DNA of 64,000 nucleotides from Oxalobacteraceae bacterium OTU3CAMAD1 (GTDB lineage: Bacteria; Pseudomonadota; Gammaproteobacteria; Burkholderiales; Burkholderiaceae_D). The stretch covers positions 4,278,001 through 4,342,000 of the forward strand of contig CP099650.1 in the NCBI GenBank assembly GCA_024123915.1, written 5' to 3'. Below are positions 11,181 through 20,174 of this stretch, piece after piece. The notes under the pieces were generated by a model. It was not told where the DNA came from and ran no database searches. It saw nothing but the letters and a program-made list of their open reading frames with translations. The stretch's first letter is position 1, and each line of letters begins with the position of its first letter. Made by a program: the position numbers and the translations under genes.

Positions 11181-11215
11181 GAAACCCCTGCCAGTTCTGC
11201 TTTTCCGCAAGAAAG

Positions 11216-11244
11216 TTATCAGAAACCGTATTCAATTATATTAT
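11216..11244 (+). promoter_or_regulatory. Candidate sigma-70 promoter of the RsbQ-like gene
   Basis: TTATCA (11216-11221) and TATTAT (11239-11244) are separated by 17 bp and lie about 27 bp before ATG 11271. They match the consensus hexamers at four and five of six positions. Confidence 0.5.
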
Positions 11245-11270
11245 AGCGATCCGCTGCACGAAAGTACGCC

Positions 11271-12083
11271 ATGTCGCTTCAAGAACGCAACAACGTCCAT
11301 TGCTACGGCGATGGTGATCACACCATGATGCTGGTGCACGGCTACGGCTGCGACCAGACGATGTGGCGCTTTTTATACCCGCACTTCGCCGAGCGCTACC
11401 AGGTGATCCTGCTGGACCTGGTTGGCAGCGGCGGCTCCGACCTGTCGGCCTACGACCGCGACAAGTACGGCACCTTGCATGGCTACGCCGACGACATGCT
11501 GGAAATAATCGATGAATTCGCCACGGGGCCGGTGATCTTCGTCGGCCACTCGGTCAGCGCGATGATCGGCATGCTGGCCACAATCAAGGCCCCGGACAAG
11601 TTTCTCGCCCAGGTCATGGTCGGGCCGTCGCCCAGCTTCATCAACGATGACGACTACGTCGGCGGCTACAACCCGGAAGACATCGAAGGCTTGCTGCAAA
11701 TGATGGACGACAATTACCTGGAGTGGACCAAGGTGATGGCGCCGACCATCATGGGGGCGCCGACCAAACCGGCGTTGGCGAAGGAATTGCTGGTCCGTTT
11801 CCAGGCCAACGACCGCGAGATCGCCAGGCATTTCGCCCGGGTGACGTTCACCGCCGACCACCGCGCGGACGTGGAGAAGTCGACCGTGCCGGCCCTGATC
11901 CTGCAATGCAGCGACGACCTGATCGCGCCGCGCGAGGTGGGGGAATATCTGCACAAGCATCTGGCGAACAGCACGCTCAAGGTGATCACCAATGTCGGCC
12001 ACTGCCCGCATATGAGCGCACCATCGGCCAGCTCAGAGGTGATCACGCGCTATCTGGACCGCCTTGTCAAATGCCTCGTTTGA
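11271..12083 (+). CDS. RsbQ-like alpha/beta hydrolase
   Basis: 270 aa, the size of RsbQ/KAI2/D14-type hydrolases. The catalytic triad is visible: nucleophile Ser94 in GHSVSA, acid Asp215 or Asp216 in LILQCSDDLIAP, and His244 in VGHCPHMS. The C-terminal block closely resembles Bacillus RsbQ, which with the phosphatase RsbP senses energy stress. No RsbP-like or other sensor gene is adjacent, so the partner is unknown. The last codons carry a promoter for the toxin-antitoxin genes downstream. Confidence 0.85.
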   Translation: MSLQERNNVHCYGDGDHTMMLVHGYGCDQTMWRFLYPHFAERYQVILLDLVGSGGSDLSAYDRDKYGTLHGYADDMLEIIDEFATGPVIFVGHSVSAMIGMLATIKAPDKFLAQVMVGPSPSFINDDDYVGGYNPEDIEGLLQMMDDNYLEWTKVMAPTIMGAPTKPALAKELLVRFQANDREIARHFARVTFTADHRADVEKSTVPALILQCSDDLIAPREVGEYLHKHLANSTLKVITNVGHCPHMSAPSASSEVITRYLDRLVKCLV

Positions 12084-12091
12084 TCTATACT
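12064..12091 (+). promoter_or_regulatory. Promoter of the toxin-antitoxin operon
   Basis: TTGTCA (12064-12069) and TATACT (12086-12091) with a 16-bp spacer lie inside the end of the hydrolase gene, just upstream of a strong ribosome site (AAAGGAGG) and ATG 12114. A small inverted repeat, TCAAA and TTTGA, overlaps the spacer and could be the antitoxin operator. Confidence 0.5.
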
Positions 12092-12113
12092 GTCGTCTCA
12101 AAGGAGGCAATTT

Positions 12114-12677
12114 ATGTCAGGTTCCAAGACCGTTGCAAAGCGGACGACAGCGTCCAGCCCCGCACGCATCAAAGCGGCAACCGCGGCAGGCGGCGGTCTC
12201 GTCCTGGCGGACACCACAGCGCCGGCGGTGGTCCGCCACGGCGTCACGATCGTCGATGGTGCCCATCTTTACCGCGTCGATCCACAGGCGCGCATTGCTG
12301 TGATAAGGCAAGGCATTCCAGCGTCGATGGTCGGCAATCTTTCGTCGCGCATGGGCATGAGCAAGGAAACTTTGCTGTCCAGCCTGGGCTTGTCGCGCGC
12401 GACGATCAGCCGGAAAGAGAAGGATGCCACGGTGTTGTCCAAGGATGAATCGGAACGGGTACTGGGGGTTGAAACGCTGATCGGCATGGTGCAAACCATG
12501 GTCGAGCAGTCCGGCGATCCGACCGGGTTCGACGCCGCGCGCTGGTTATCGGAGTGGCTCACCAAGCCGTTGCCGGCGCTGGCTGGCGAGACGCCGGCGA
12601 GTTATATGGATACATTCGAGGGCCAGAAACTGGTGTCCGAGTTGCTGTCGATGAGTCAGAGCGGAGCCTACGCGTGA
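12114..12677 (+). CDS. Xre/MbcA/ParS-type antitoxin
   Basis: 187 aa. A disordered alanine-rich N-terminus (about 1-45) precedes a helical Xre-like domain (IPASMVGNLSSRMGMSKETL, then a helix-turn-helix SLGLSRATISRKEKDA). A C-terminal antitoxin-binding/Xre region follows (ERVLGVETLIGMVQTMVE, DAARWLSEWLTKPLPAL). This is the standard layout of antitoxins that neutralise RES-domain toxins and repress their own promoter. It overlaps the toxin gene by 4 bp (GTGA), so translation is coupled. Confidence 0.88.
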   Translation: MSGSKTVAKRTTASSPARIKAATAAGGGLVLADTTAPAVVRHGVTIVDGAHLYRVDPQARIAVIRQGIPASMVGNLSSRMGMSKETLLSSLGLSRATISRKEKDATVLSKDESERVLGVETLIGMVQTMVEQSGDPTGFDAARWLSEWLTKPLPALAGETPASYMDTFEGQKLVSELLSMSQSGAYA

Positions 12678-13147
12678 CCGTGCCGGTCTGGCGGATTGCG
12701 GTCGAGGCGCCAACCTACGCAGCCAATGATTTGAGCGGTGCCGGCGCCAAGAGGACCGGCGGTCGTTGGAATAGCAAGGGCACGGCGGTGGTCTACTGCG
12801 CCGCAAACATCGCGCTGGCCACCCTTGAGACCGTCCATTATCTGCGTGGCGGCGGCCTCCCATACAATCGCTATCTGGTGCGCATCGATATTCCGGATGA
12901 CGTATGGGCCGCGCGCGATGTCCTCGCGCCGCTGCCAGGTGGATGGGACGCAATTCCGGCTGGAATGAGCGCCAGAGCGGCGGGCGACGCCTGGGTTGCG
13001 GCGAGCGCGACGGCCGTCCTGCAAGTGCCCTCGGTGATCGTACCGGACGAATCCAACATACTAATCAATCCGCTGCACCGCGACGCCGCCGCCGTCGTCG
13101 CAACCACCCTGAAGCGTTGGAGCTACGATCCCCGGTTCTTTCCTTGA
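12674..13147 (+). CDS. RES-domain toxin (NAD-degrading)
   Basis: 157 aa from GTG 12674, whose codon overlaps the antitoxin stop. The length and first residues (VPVWRIA) fit RES toxins, while an ATG further upstream lies out of frame inside the antitoxin and adds a non-homologous leader. Conserved polar residues of the ADP-ribosyltransferase-like pocket are Arg31 (GGRWNSKG), Tyr41 (VVYCA) and Glu52 (ATLETVHYL), with a serine in the late block DESNILINP. Studied family members deplete cellular NAD+ when freed from their antitoxin. Together with the upstream gene it makes a complete type II module. Confidence 0.88.
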   Translation: MTVPVWRIAVEAPTYAANDLSGAGAKRTGGRWNSKGTAVVYCAANIALATLETVHYLRGGGLPYNRYLVRIDIPDDVWAARDVLAPLPGGWDAIPAGMSARAAGDAWVAASATAVLQVPSVIVPDESNILINPLHRDAAAVVATTLKRWSYDPRFFP

Positions 13148-13184
13148 TTGAGCGCCAGCCCTGTTCAAACGTGATCGACCCGGC

Positions 13185-13862
13185 TTAGCGTTTGCCCTTG
13201 GCCGCCAAAAACGCGTCGATCGTCTTGGCGATCCAAGGCTTGTCCGCCTTGGTGGCGAACTCGGAAGCCGTCAGCTTAAAGCCGCGATCCTTCAGCGTGG
13301 CATCGGCGCCCTGCTGCAACAACACTTCCACCACCTGCTCAGCGCCCTCGCGGGCCGCCATCATCAGCGGCGTCATCCCGGAAGGCGATTCGGCGTCGAT
13401 GTAGGCATGCTGCTCCAACAGGATATTGGTGATTTCCACACTGCCGGCCGCCGCCGCGTAATGCAACGCCGTCCAGCCCTTTTGATTGACGTGCGCACCG
13501 CGCTTGATCATATCCAGCACCATCGGCTTGTTCTGGCGGAATGCCGCCATCATCAGCGCGGTGTTGCCGTTGGGCGCCTTGGCTTCCAGGTCGATGCCCG
13601 GCTGATCCATTAGCAAGGTGGCGACGTTGACCGCTTCGTGACGCATCGCCAGGATCAAACCGGTCTCGCCGCTGGGATCGCGCACATTGGGATTGAGGCC
13701 GCGCGCCAGCACCTTTTTGACGCCCGCGACGTAATCGACTTGCACGGCCCGGAAGAACGCAACCTCGTCATCCGTCTGATCGGCGGCGAAGGCCGGCAGC
13801 GCTACGGCAAGTGCGACCACACCCAGCAGGAAACGGCGGCGAACTGTCTGTAGAATCAACAT
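13185..13862 (-). CDS. Periplasmic ankyrin-repeat protein
   Basis: 225 aa from ATG 13862. A signal peptide (RRRFLLGVVALAVALPAFA) is followed by about five ankyrin repeats, seen as repeated G-x-T-A/P-L-x-x-A and L-L-x-x-G-A-x-x-x patterns (NGNTALMMAA, GWTALHYAAAAG, SGMTPLMMAA). Ankyrin repeats bind proteins; the partner is unknown. The gene begins 7 bp after tatD, so it is the last member of the mltG-tmk-holB-pilZ-tatD run. A frame extending upstream to 13967 would overlap tatD and is not preferred. Confidence 0.82.
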   Translation of the reverse strand: MLILQTVRRRFLLGVVALAVALPAFAADQTDDEVAFFRAVQVDYVAGVKKVLARGLNPNVRDPSGETGLILAMRHEAVNVATLLMDQPGIDLEAKAPNGNTALMMAAFRQNKPMVLDMIKRGAHVNQKGWTALHYAAAAGSVEITNILLEQHAYIDAESPSGMTPLMMAAREGAEQVVEVLLQQGADATLKDRGFKLTASEFATKADKPWIAKTIDAFLAAKGKR

Positions 13863-13869
13863 GAGCTTC

Positions 13870-14649
13870 TCACGCCACAACGTTGAATAATTTGAAGAAA
13901 TTGGCGGAAGTCTGTGCCGCCACTTGCTCCACCGGTATGCCTTTGAGCTTGGCGATATATTCGCCAACGTGGGCGACGAAACCCGGCTCGTTCATCTTGC
14001 CGCGATGCGGCATTGGCGCCAGGTACGGCGAATCGGTCTCGATCAGGATGCGCTCCAGCGGCACTTCCAGCGCCACCGCCTGCAAGTCCTTGGCGCTCTT
14101 GAAAGTCACGATGCCCGAGAACGAGATGTAAAAGCCCATGTCGATGGCCGCGCGAGCCACTTCCAGCGATTCCGTGAAGCAGTGCATGACGCCGGCGACG
14201 CCGCCAGCCTCGGTGCCGGCGCCCTCCTCGCGCATGATGCGGATCGTGTCCTCGCTGGCCGCGCGCGTGTGAATAATCAAGGGCTTACGCGTGATTCTTG
14301 AAGCTTTGATGTGAGTGCGAAAACGCTCGCGCTGCCATTCCAGGTCTCCCTGCAGACGGAAATAATCCAGGCCGGTCTCGCCGATGGCGATGATCTTCGG
14401 GTGGTTGGACAGTTCGACCAGCTGTTCGACGCTTGGTTCCGGCGTGTCCTCGTAATCGGGATGCACCCCGCAAGAGGCGTAGATGTGCGGGTATTCCTTG
14501 GCCAGCGCCAGCACTTGGGGGAAATCCGGCAAGTCGACCGACACGCACAGCGCGTGCGTCACCTTGTTGTCGGCCATCTTGGCCAGGATTTCGGGCATGC
14601 GAGCAGCCAGCTCGGGGAAATTAATATGGCAATGGGAGTCGATAAACAT
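13870..14649 (-). CDS. tatD: TatD/YcfH-family metal-dependent hydrolase
   Basis: 259 aa from ATG 14649. Metal ligands of the TatD family are in place: H6 and H8 (SHCHIN), a glutamate in IGETGLDYF, histidines in LIIHTRA and VMHCFTE, and an aspartate in LIETDSPYLAP. Family members are deoxyribonucleases or related phosphoesterases. The position after holB mirrors E. coli holB-ycfH, so it corresponds to the YcfH branch rather than the tat-operon gene. Confidence 0.9.
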   Translation of the reverse strand: MFIDSHCHINFPELAARMPEILAKMADNKVTHALCVSVDLPDFPQVLALAKEYPHIYASCGVHPDYEDTPEPSVEQLVELSNHPKIIAIGETGLDYFRLQGDLEWQRERFRTHIKASRITRKPLIIHTRAASEDTIRIMREEGAGTEAGGVAGVMHCFTESLEVARAAIDMGFYISFSGIVTFKSAKDLQAVALEVPLERILIETDSPYLAPMPHRGKMNEPGFVAHVGEYIAKLKGIPVEQVAAQTSANFFKLFNVVA

Positions 14650-14706
14650 ACCGATATTGTACCCCGGACGGGGCAGGCCCACCGGCGCAGCAGTTCGCAA
14701 AGACGC

Positions 14707-15087
14707 TTACAGGGTATGCGTGGCGCGTGACGACCTCAGCGCGGCGCCGAGGATTTCCTCGATCCGCAGGCGCGCGCGCTGGCCGCTCTCGTCGTCCGGA
14801 AAATGCACGCCGATGCCCTGCGCCTTGTTGTTGTGCGCGCCGGGCGGGGTGATCCAGGCGACCTTGCCGGCGATCGGATATTTGTTGGGGTCGTCCATCA
14901 ACGCCAGGATCAGGTAGATCTCGTCACCCAGCTTGTACGGTTTTTGCGTCGGCACGAACATGCCGCCGTTCTTGAGGAAAGGCATGTAGGCGGCATACAG
15001 TGCCGCCTTTTCCTTGATTGCCAGCGACAACACCGTCGGCCGCGCGACTGGCACGGTGTTCGGGTCGATGGGACTGGCAGCGGACAT
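14707..15087 (-). CDS. pilZ: PilZ-domain protein
   Basis: 126 aa, matching the short single-domain PilZ proteins needed for type IV pilus function. The fold is seen as SLAIKEKAALYAAYMPFLKN, then GDEIYLILALMDDP, the GKVAWITPPG strand and the QGIGVHFPDD block. The usual c-di-GMP-binding RxxxR motif is absent, as in the pilus-type PilZ. It starts 3 bp after holB; the holB-pilZ neighbourhood is conserved in proteobacteria. Confidence 0.85.
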   Translation of the reverse strand: MSAASPIDPNTVPVARPTVLSLAIKEKAALYAAYMPFLKNGGMFVPTQKPYKLGDEIYLILALMDDPNKYPIAGKVAWITPPGAHNNKAQGIGVHFPDDESGQRARLRIEEILGAALRSSRATHTL

Positions 15088-15090
15088 GGA

Positions 15091-16134
15091 TTACCTTTCA
15101 GACACTGAGGCGGTATAGTCGAGCAACATATCCTCCAAAAACAGCTTCGGCGACAACGGATGGTCTGAGGTCGCGCGACGCTCGTTGGCACCCTTGATCG
15201 CCGCCAACAGCTTGCTGACGTGGATCTTGTCCGCCAGCCCGGCCAGCTCTTTCTGGTAGCGGGGATAGTAACGGATGTTACCTGCCAGTTTGTAGGAAAA
15301 CAAATCATAAAGCCAGCGTTGCAGCCAAGATACTTGCGCGCTCAGGGGCACTTTTTGAAGTTTATCAGCAACTTTCAACGCGCCCTCGACACTCGGTCGC
15401 GCCAGCAGTTGCAGCAGCACCTCCAGATCGTCGCGGTTGCCAGTCTCAGCCTGCGCCATGGCCGCCAGCGGCGCGCCACCCTGCTCGCGCAGCCAGCTGT
15501 CGGCGTCGGCCACGCCCTGCGCCTTGAGCCAGGCCAGCGCCTCGGCATGGCTCGGCATCGGCAGCGCGAACTTGCGGCAGCGCGACAGGATGGTCGGCAA
15601 CAGGCGGTCTAGGCTGTTGGAGGCCAGCAGGAACACCGTACCCGGAGGCGGCTCCTCCAGCGTCTTCAGCAAAGCGTTCGAGGCCGGCATGTTCAGCGCC
15701 TCGGCCGGATATAGCACCACCACGCGCAAGCCCTGGCGATGGGTCGAGATGTTCATGAAATCGGCCAGATTGCGTATCTGCTCGATCTTGATTTCCTTGG
15801 ACGGCGCCTTGGCCGACTTGGCCGACTTCTTGGTCTCCGCCTCGCCGTCTTCACCACCTTCGGCGGTCGGCTCGTCTTCCAGCGCCTCCGGACGCACGCG
15901 GCGGTAGTCCGGATGGTTTTGCTGCGCGAACCAGCCGCACGACGCACACTGGCCGCAGGCGTGGCCATCGGGCAGCACCGCCTCGCACAGCAAGCCTTGG
16001 GCGAAACTTTCGATAAAGTCCGACTTGCCGATGCCGGCGGCGCCGTGGAACAGGATGGCGTGCGGCATGCGCTGGCGCAGCTGTTGCAGCTGCGTCCACG
16101 ACGATTCTTGCCACGGATAGATGGTATTACTCAT
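15091..16134 (-). CDS. holB: DNA polymerase III subunit delta'
   Basis: 347 aa clamp-loader subunit. The Walker A-like loop is GAAGIGKS (31-38). A zinc site is formed by Cys52, Cys62, Cys65 and Cys68. The SRC-type motif ILSRCRKF follows the LEEPPPGTVF segment, and the C-terminal collar domain is present. A lysine- and alanine-rich insert (about residues 95-112) sits before the sensor region. It loads the sliding clamp with HolA and DnaX. It lies 26 bp after tmk in the conserved tmk-holB order. Confidence 0.93.
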   Translation of the reverse strand: MSNTIYPWQESSWTQLQQLRQRMPHAILFHGAAGIGKSDFIESFAQGLLCEAVLPDGHACGQCASCGWFAQQNHPDYRRVRPEALEDEPTAEGGEDGEAETKKSAKSAKAPSKEIKIEQIRNLADFMNISTHRQGLRVVVLYPAEALNMPASNALLKTLEEPPPGTVFLLASNSLDRLLPTILSRCRKFALPMPSHAEALAWLKAQGVADADSWLREQGGAPLAAMAQAETGNRDDLEVLLQLLARPSVEGALKVADKLQKVPLSAQVSWLQRWLYDLFSYKLAGNIRYYPRYQKELAGLADKIHVSKLLAAIKGANERRATSDHPLSPKLFLEDMLLDYTASVSER

Positions 16135-16160
16135 TATATTCAGTTACTTAGCTGATGCGT

Positions 16161-16793
16161 TTAAAGTAGATCGTCAAGTATTGCGCCGATCTGCAGCTGG
16201 ATCTCCGCAATGGACTGCGTCGAATCGATCACGCGGAAGCGCTCGGGGAACTGGGTCGCGCGGCGCAGATACTCGTTGCGGGTGGCGGCGAAGAAATCGG
16301 CCTTCTCCTGCTCGAACTTGTCCAGCGACCGGGTGGCGTCGAGCCGGGCCCGCGCCACTTCCAGCGGCACGTCGAACAGCAGGGTCAGGTCCGGCTGCAG
16401 ATGCGGATGCACCCACTGCTCCAGCGCCTCCAGCTTGGCCAGGTCCATGCCACGGCCTCCGCCCTGGTAGGCGAAGCTGGCGTCGGTAAAGCGGTCAGAA
16501 ATGACCCAGGCGCCGTCGGCTAGCGCCGGCGCGATCACCTGCGCGATATGCTCGCGGCGGCTGGCGAACATCAGCAGCGCCTCGGTTTCCAGGTGCATCT
16601 TTTCATGCAGCACCAGTTCGCGCAGCTTTTCGCCCAGCGGCGTGCCGCCCGGCTCGCGCGAGCTGACCAGCGCGATGCCGCGCGATTTGATGTATTCGCT
16701 GACGAACGCGATGTGGGTCGACTTGCCGGCCCCGTCTATGCCCTCGAAGGTGATGAATTTGCCGCTGTGTTGCGTGGCGCTTTGTTGAGTCAT
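16161..16793 (-). CDS. tmk: Thymidylate kinase
   Basis: 210 aa. It has the P-loop [11 protein letters not shown] (16-26), the [16 protein letters not shown] block for nucleotide binding and the lid region, and is the typical length. It phosphorylates dTMP to dTDP for DNA synthesis. It is located 19 bp after mltG, which fits the common mltG-tmk-holB operon. Confidence 0.95.
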   Translation of the reverse strand: MTQQSATQHSGKFITFEGIDGAGKSTHIAFVSEYIKSRGIALVSSREPGGTPLGEKLRELVLHEKMHLETEALLMFASRREHIAQVIAPALADGAWVISDRFTDASFAYQGGGRGMDLAKLEALEQWVHPHLQPDLTLLFDVPLEVARARLDATRSLDKFEQEKADFFAATRNEYLRRATQFPERFRVIDSTQSIAEIQLQIGAILDDLL

Positions 16794-16812
16794 GTAGTTT
16801 TTATCGCAGTTG

Positions 16813-17802
16813 CTATCTCTGGTACTGATTCACTGCCCGGTTGTGGTCGGTCAGGTTATCGGAAAATTTACTGGTGCCGTTGCCACGGGCTACGAAATAC
16901 AGGGCTTGCGTCTTGGCGGGCGCCAGCGCGGCGGCCAGCGACTGCACACCAGGCAAGGCGATCGGCGTCGGCGGCAGGCCGCTGCGCGTATAGGTATTGT
17001 ACGGGGTGTCAGTCTCCAGGTCCTTTTTACGGATGTTGCCCTCGTACTTGGTGCCCATGCCGTAGATCACGGTCGGATCGGTCTGCAGCATCATGCCGAT
17101 GCGCAGCCGATTGACGAACACGGCGGCGATCATGTTGCGCTCGGACTTTTGTCCGGTCTCCTTCTCGACGATGGACGCCATCGTCAGCGCCTCGTACGGA
17201 TTCTTGTACGGCAGCGCCGGATCGCGCTTTTCCCACGCCGAAGCCAGGCGGTTGAGCATCAACGCATGCGCCTGGCGGTAGATCTGCAAGTCGCTGGCAC
17301 CCTTGGCGAACAGATAAGTGTCCGGGAAGAACAAGCCCTCGGGCTGCTTGTATTCGGAGGCGATGGCGTTCATCACCTCCTGGTCGCTCAGCGAGGTGGT
17401 GTCGTGCTTGAGGCCGCGATGGGCGGCGATGGCCGCGCGCATCTGGCGGAAGGTCCAGCCTTCGATGATGGTCAGCTGCTCCTGCGCGAACTCGCCGCGC
17501 ACCAGCTGGTCGATCAGCTTAAGCGGCGTGACGCCAGGCTTGAGCTCGTAGGAACCGGCCTTCAAGCGGCCGCTTTTATTGGTCACGCGGGCCAGCAGGT
17601 TGAACAGCAAGGGCCCCATCGGAATGCCGGCATCGGAGATTTGCTCGCCGGCCGCGTGGGCGCCGCTGCCCGGAAGGATGGTGAACGGTATCGGTTCGAC
17701 GTCGCCGACGATAATCGGGGCCTGCGACCAATACATGAAGTAACCGCCGCCGGCGATTGCCAGGAGAACGCAGAGTGTAATTATTTTTTTGATAAATGCC
17801 AT
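16813..17802 (-). CDS. mltG: Endolytic murein transglycosylase MltG
   Basis: 329 aa. One N-terminal membrane anchor (about 5-25) is followed by a LysM-like segment and the YceG catalytic domain. The catalytic glutamate lies in [20 protein letters not shown], and the typical [11 protein letters not shown] and [12 protein letters not shown] motifs follow. The enzyme cuts nascent glycan strands at the inner membrane and limits their length. First gene of the minus-strand run mltG-tmk-holB-pilZ-tatD-ankyrin, divergent from ygfZ. Confidence 0.94.
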   Translation of the reverse strand: MAFIKKIITLCVLLAIAGGGYFMYWSQAPIIVGDVEPIPFTILPGSGAHAAGEQISDAGIPMGPLLFNLLARVTNKSGRLKAGSYELKPGVTPLKLIDQLVRGEFAQEQLTIIEGWTFRQMRAAIAAHRGLKHDTTSLSDQEVMNAIASEYKQPEGLFFPDTYLFAKGASDLQIYRQAHALMLNRLASAWEKRDPALPYKNPYEALTMASIVEKETGQKSERNMIAAVFVNRLRIGMMLQTDPTVIYGMGTKYEGNIRKKDLETDTPYNTYTRSGLPPTPIALPGVQSLAAALAPAKTQALYFVARGNGTSKFSDNLTDHNRAVNQYQR

Positions 17803-17915
17803 TGTTCGAGCCGGATTGTAGGATCAACTGAAATCGGGTACAGCTTGCCACTTCTCGGACCAGACCGCCAGCGCCGCGTTTTGCACGGCATCCGACGCGA
17901 TCTTCGGGACATCAC

Positions 17916-17921
17916 TATAAT
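17916..17921 (+). promoter_or_regulatory. Candidate -10 element for ygfZ
   Basis: A perfect TATAAT lies 45 bp before the ygfZ start in the divergent mltG-ygfZ spacer. I see no good -35 hexamer at 16-18 bp, so this is only a partial promoter match. Confidence 0.35.
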
Positions 17922-17965
17922 GAGCCCGTAATGATAATGCTTTAATCGTCAAACTATTGGAAATT

Positions 17966-18982
17966 ATGTCTTCTTGGAATGAACTTTTAGCACAGCCGTC
18001 CGCCCCGCTGACGCCCACCGCGCTGGCGGTCGGTTTTGTCGCGCCCATCACCGACCAGGGCTTGATCGCGCTGGATGGGGAGGAAGCGGCCGGTTTCCTG
18101 CACAACCAACTCACCAACGACGTCGAGCACCTCGGCCTGGGCGAAGCCCGCCTGGCCGGCTACTGCTCGCCGAAGGGCCGCCTGCTGGCCTCGTTTCTGA
18201 TGTGGCGCAGCGAGACGACTATCTTCCTGCAATTATCGCGCGACATCCAGGTCGCCGTGCAAAAGCGGCTGTCGATGTTCGTTTTGCGCGCCAAAGCCAA
18301 ACTCAGCGACGCCACCGAGGCGCCCGCCAACCAGGTTGTCCTCGGCCTGGGCGGCGGCCTGGCCGAAGCCGTGCTGCAAACGTGGTTCGACACCCTGCCC
18401 GCCAAACCGTTCGCCAAAGTCGACCACCCGCTGGGCACCTTGATCCGCGTGGCCGACGCCTTCGGCGCCGCCCGCTACCAGTGGCTGCTGTCGGCCGAGG
18501 TTGCGCAAACGGTCGCGGCGGAACTGGCCGATCGCCTGACCGTCGGCGGCAACCAGGCCTGGCACTTGTCCGAAATCCACGCCGGCATCCCGCAGATCGC
18601 CAAGGCCACGCAGGAACAGTTCGTCCCGCAGATGGTCAACCTGGAGCTGCTGGGCGGCGTCAACTTTAAAAAGGGTTGCTACCCGGGCCAGGAAATCGTC
18701 GCCCGCAGCCAGTACCTCGGCAAGCTCAAGCGTCGCACCACCCTGGTCAGCATCCCCGACCCGACGGCCGCCGCCGGCGCCGAAGTGTTCGCCACGGCCG
18801 ACCCCGAGCAGCCCTGCGGCATGATCGTCAACGCCGCAGCCAACGGCAACGGCGGCATCGACGCGCTGGTCGAAATGAAGCTGGCCGCGATCGAAGCGGC
18901 CTCGGTCCGCCTCGGCTCGGCGCAGGGCCCCGCCCTGGCCTTCCTCGACATGCCGTACATGCTGGACCCGCTCGACCTCTAG
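17966..18982 (+). CDS. ygfZ: Folate-binding protein YgfZ
   Basis: 338 aa from ATG 17966; a TTG 9 bp upstream is the alternative. It has the GcvT-like fold and the diagnostic motif KKGCYPGQEIVARSQYLG near residue 235. YgfZ uses tetrahydrofolate to help make or repair certain iron-sulfur enzymes. The gene is followed directly by a DUF4936 gene and an NRDE-family gene, all on the plus strand. Confidence 0.92.
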   Translation: MSSWNELLAQPSAPLTPTALAVGFVAPITDQGLIALDGEEAAGFLHNQLTNDVEHLGLGEARLAGYCSPKGRLLASFLMWRSETTIFLQLSRDIQVAVQKRLSMFVLRAKAKLSDATEAPANQVVLGLGGGLAEAVLQTWFDTLPAKPFAKVDHPLGTLIRVADAFGAARYQWLLSAEVAQTVAAELADRLTVGGNQAWHLSEIHAGIPQIAKATQEQFVPQMVNLELLGGVNFKKGCYPGQEIVARSQYLGKLKRRTTLVSIPDPTAAAGAEVFATADPEQPCGMIVNAAANGNGGIDALVEMKLAAIEAASVRLGSAQGPALAFLDMPYMLDPLDL

Positions 18983-18983
18983 C

Positions 18984-19271
18984 ATGGATCTCTATATTTA
19001 TTACCAGGTCAAGGAAGCCGACACGGCCTCCTTGCAGGCTGCGGTCGTCTCGATGCAGGCGGAGCTGTCGCGGCGGCACGGCGTCGCCTGCCAGCTCAAG
19101 CGCCGTCCCGAAGCCAGGGACGGCCTGCAGACGTGGATGGAAGTCTACGCCGGCACGCCGGCCGCTTTCGCGGCGGCGCTGGACGAAGCCGTCCAACGGT
19201 CCGGTCTGTCCGCATGGACCAGCGGCCCGCGCCACACCGAAGTTTTTACGGATTTAGTGCCATGTGTTTGA
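18984..19271 (+). CDS. DUF4936 family protein
   Basis: 95 aa, starting 1 bp after the ygfZ stop. It begins MDLYIYYQVKEADTASLQA, has a central EVYAG and a C-terminal segment GPRHTEVF, which fits the small ferredoxin-like DUF4936 family found beside ygfZ in betaproteobacteria. Function is unknown. It overlaps the next gene by 10 bp. Confidence 0.8.
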   Translation: MDLYIYYQVKEADTASLQAAVVSMQAELSRRHGVACQLKRRPEARDGLQTWMEVYAGTPAAFAAALDEAVQRSGLSAWTSGPRHTEVFTDLVPCV

Positions 19272-20005
19272 TCGTTTTTGCCTGGCGGGTCATTCCGGCG
19301 GTGCCGCTGGTGGCGGCCGCCAACCGCGACGAGTTTTATCAGCGCGCCACCGCGCCGGCGGCGCCGTGGCCGGAGCATCCGCAAATTTTCGCCGGCCGCG
19401 ACCTGCAGGCCGGCGGCAGCTGGATGGGCATCACGCAACCGTCCGAATGCGGCGGTGCGGCGCGCTTCGCGGCGATCACCAACATCCGCGCGCCGTCAGA
19501 GCACCGCGACGAGGCGCCCTCGCGCGGGCGGCTGGTGGCCGATTTCCTGGCCGGCTGCATGACGCCGCAGGAATATGTCGACGCGATCCGCGACGGCGCC
19601 GACGCCTACAACGGCTTCAACCTCGTGCTGGGCGACCGCGACACCCTGATCTGGTTCTCCAACCGGGGCGACGACGACCCGCGCAACGGCAAGCCGCTCG
19701 AACCTGGGGTGTACGGGCTATCGAACGCGCTGCTCGACGCGCCGTGGCCGAAGGTGGTCAAGACCAAGGCGCAGTTCGCCAGTTTGCTGTGTTTGGGGGC
19801 GCCGGACGAGGCGTTCTTCGAGATGCTCGCCGACACGGCCCCAGCGCCGGACCAGCGTCTGCCGGAGACGGGCGTGCCGCTGGACCTGGAGCGGATGCTG
19901 TCGGCGGTGCGGATCGAAAGCCCGAGCTACGGCACGCGCACGTCGACCGTGGTCAAGCTGTATGCCGACGCGCACGCCACCCTGCATGAGATGTTGATTC
20001 AGTAA
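19262..20005 (+). CDS. NRDE family protein
   Basis: 247 aa from ATG 19262. The protein begins MCLIVFAWRV and has the family motif AANRDEFYQR, then FAGRDLQAGGSWMGI and a late block SYGTRTSTVV. NRDE (TANGO2-like) proteins resemble N-terminal nucleophile hydrolases and use Cys2 as the likely first residue after Met removal; in eukaryotes the family is linked to lipid or heme handling. Bacterial function is unsettled. The start overlaps the DUF4936 gene by 10 bp. Confidence 0.88.
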   Translation: MCLIVFAWRVIPAVPLVAAANRDEFYQRATAPAAPWPEHPQIFAGRDLQAGGSWMGITQPSECGGAARFAAITNIRAPSEHRDEAPSRGRLVADFLAGCMTPQEYVDAIRDGADAYNGFNLVLGDRDTLIWFSNRGDDDPRNGKPLEPGVYGLSNALLDAPWPKVVKTKAQFASLLCLGAPDEAFFEMLADTAPAPDQRLPETGVPLDLERMLSAVRIESPSYGTRTSTVVKLYADAHATLHEMLIQ

Positions 20006-20067
20006 CTCCGGGGTCAGGTCCGCCATTGCTACACGGGCTCGTGCTAACGGTGTTGGTGGTTCGGCGA

Positions 20068-20100
20068 TGGCGGATTACGCTTCGTTAATCCGCCCTACGT
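20068..20100. repeat. Third copy of the REP-like element
   Basis: TGGCGGATTACG, a short loop, then TTAATCCGCCCTACGT: the same palindromic core as the two copies at 9312-9461, here single, between the NRDE gene and the VOC gene. Confidence 0.75.
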
Positions 20101-20174
20101 AATCAACTGCTTGTCTCGGTCCCAACCTATGCTAGAGTTTGATATGGCGTTTTGACGGGTCTTGGAGATTCTCT

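Noticed and set aside
11087..11270. Possible riboswitch in the leader of the RsbQ-like gene
   Set aside because: A 7-bp stem is present, but no known aptamer consensus (c-di-GMP, fluoride, guanidine) can be fitted.
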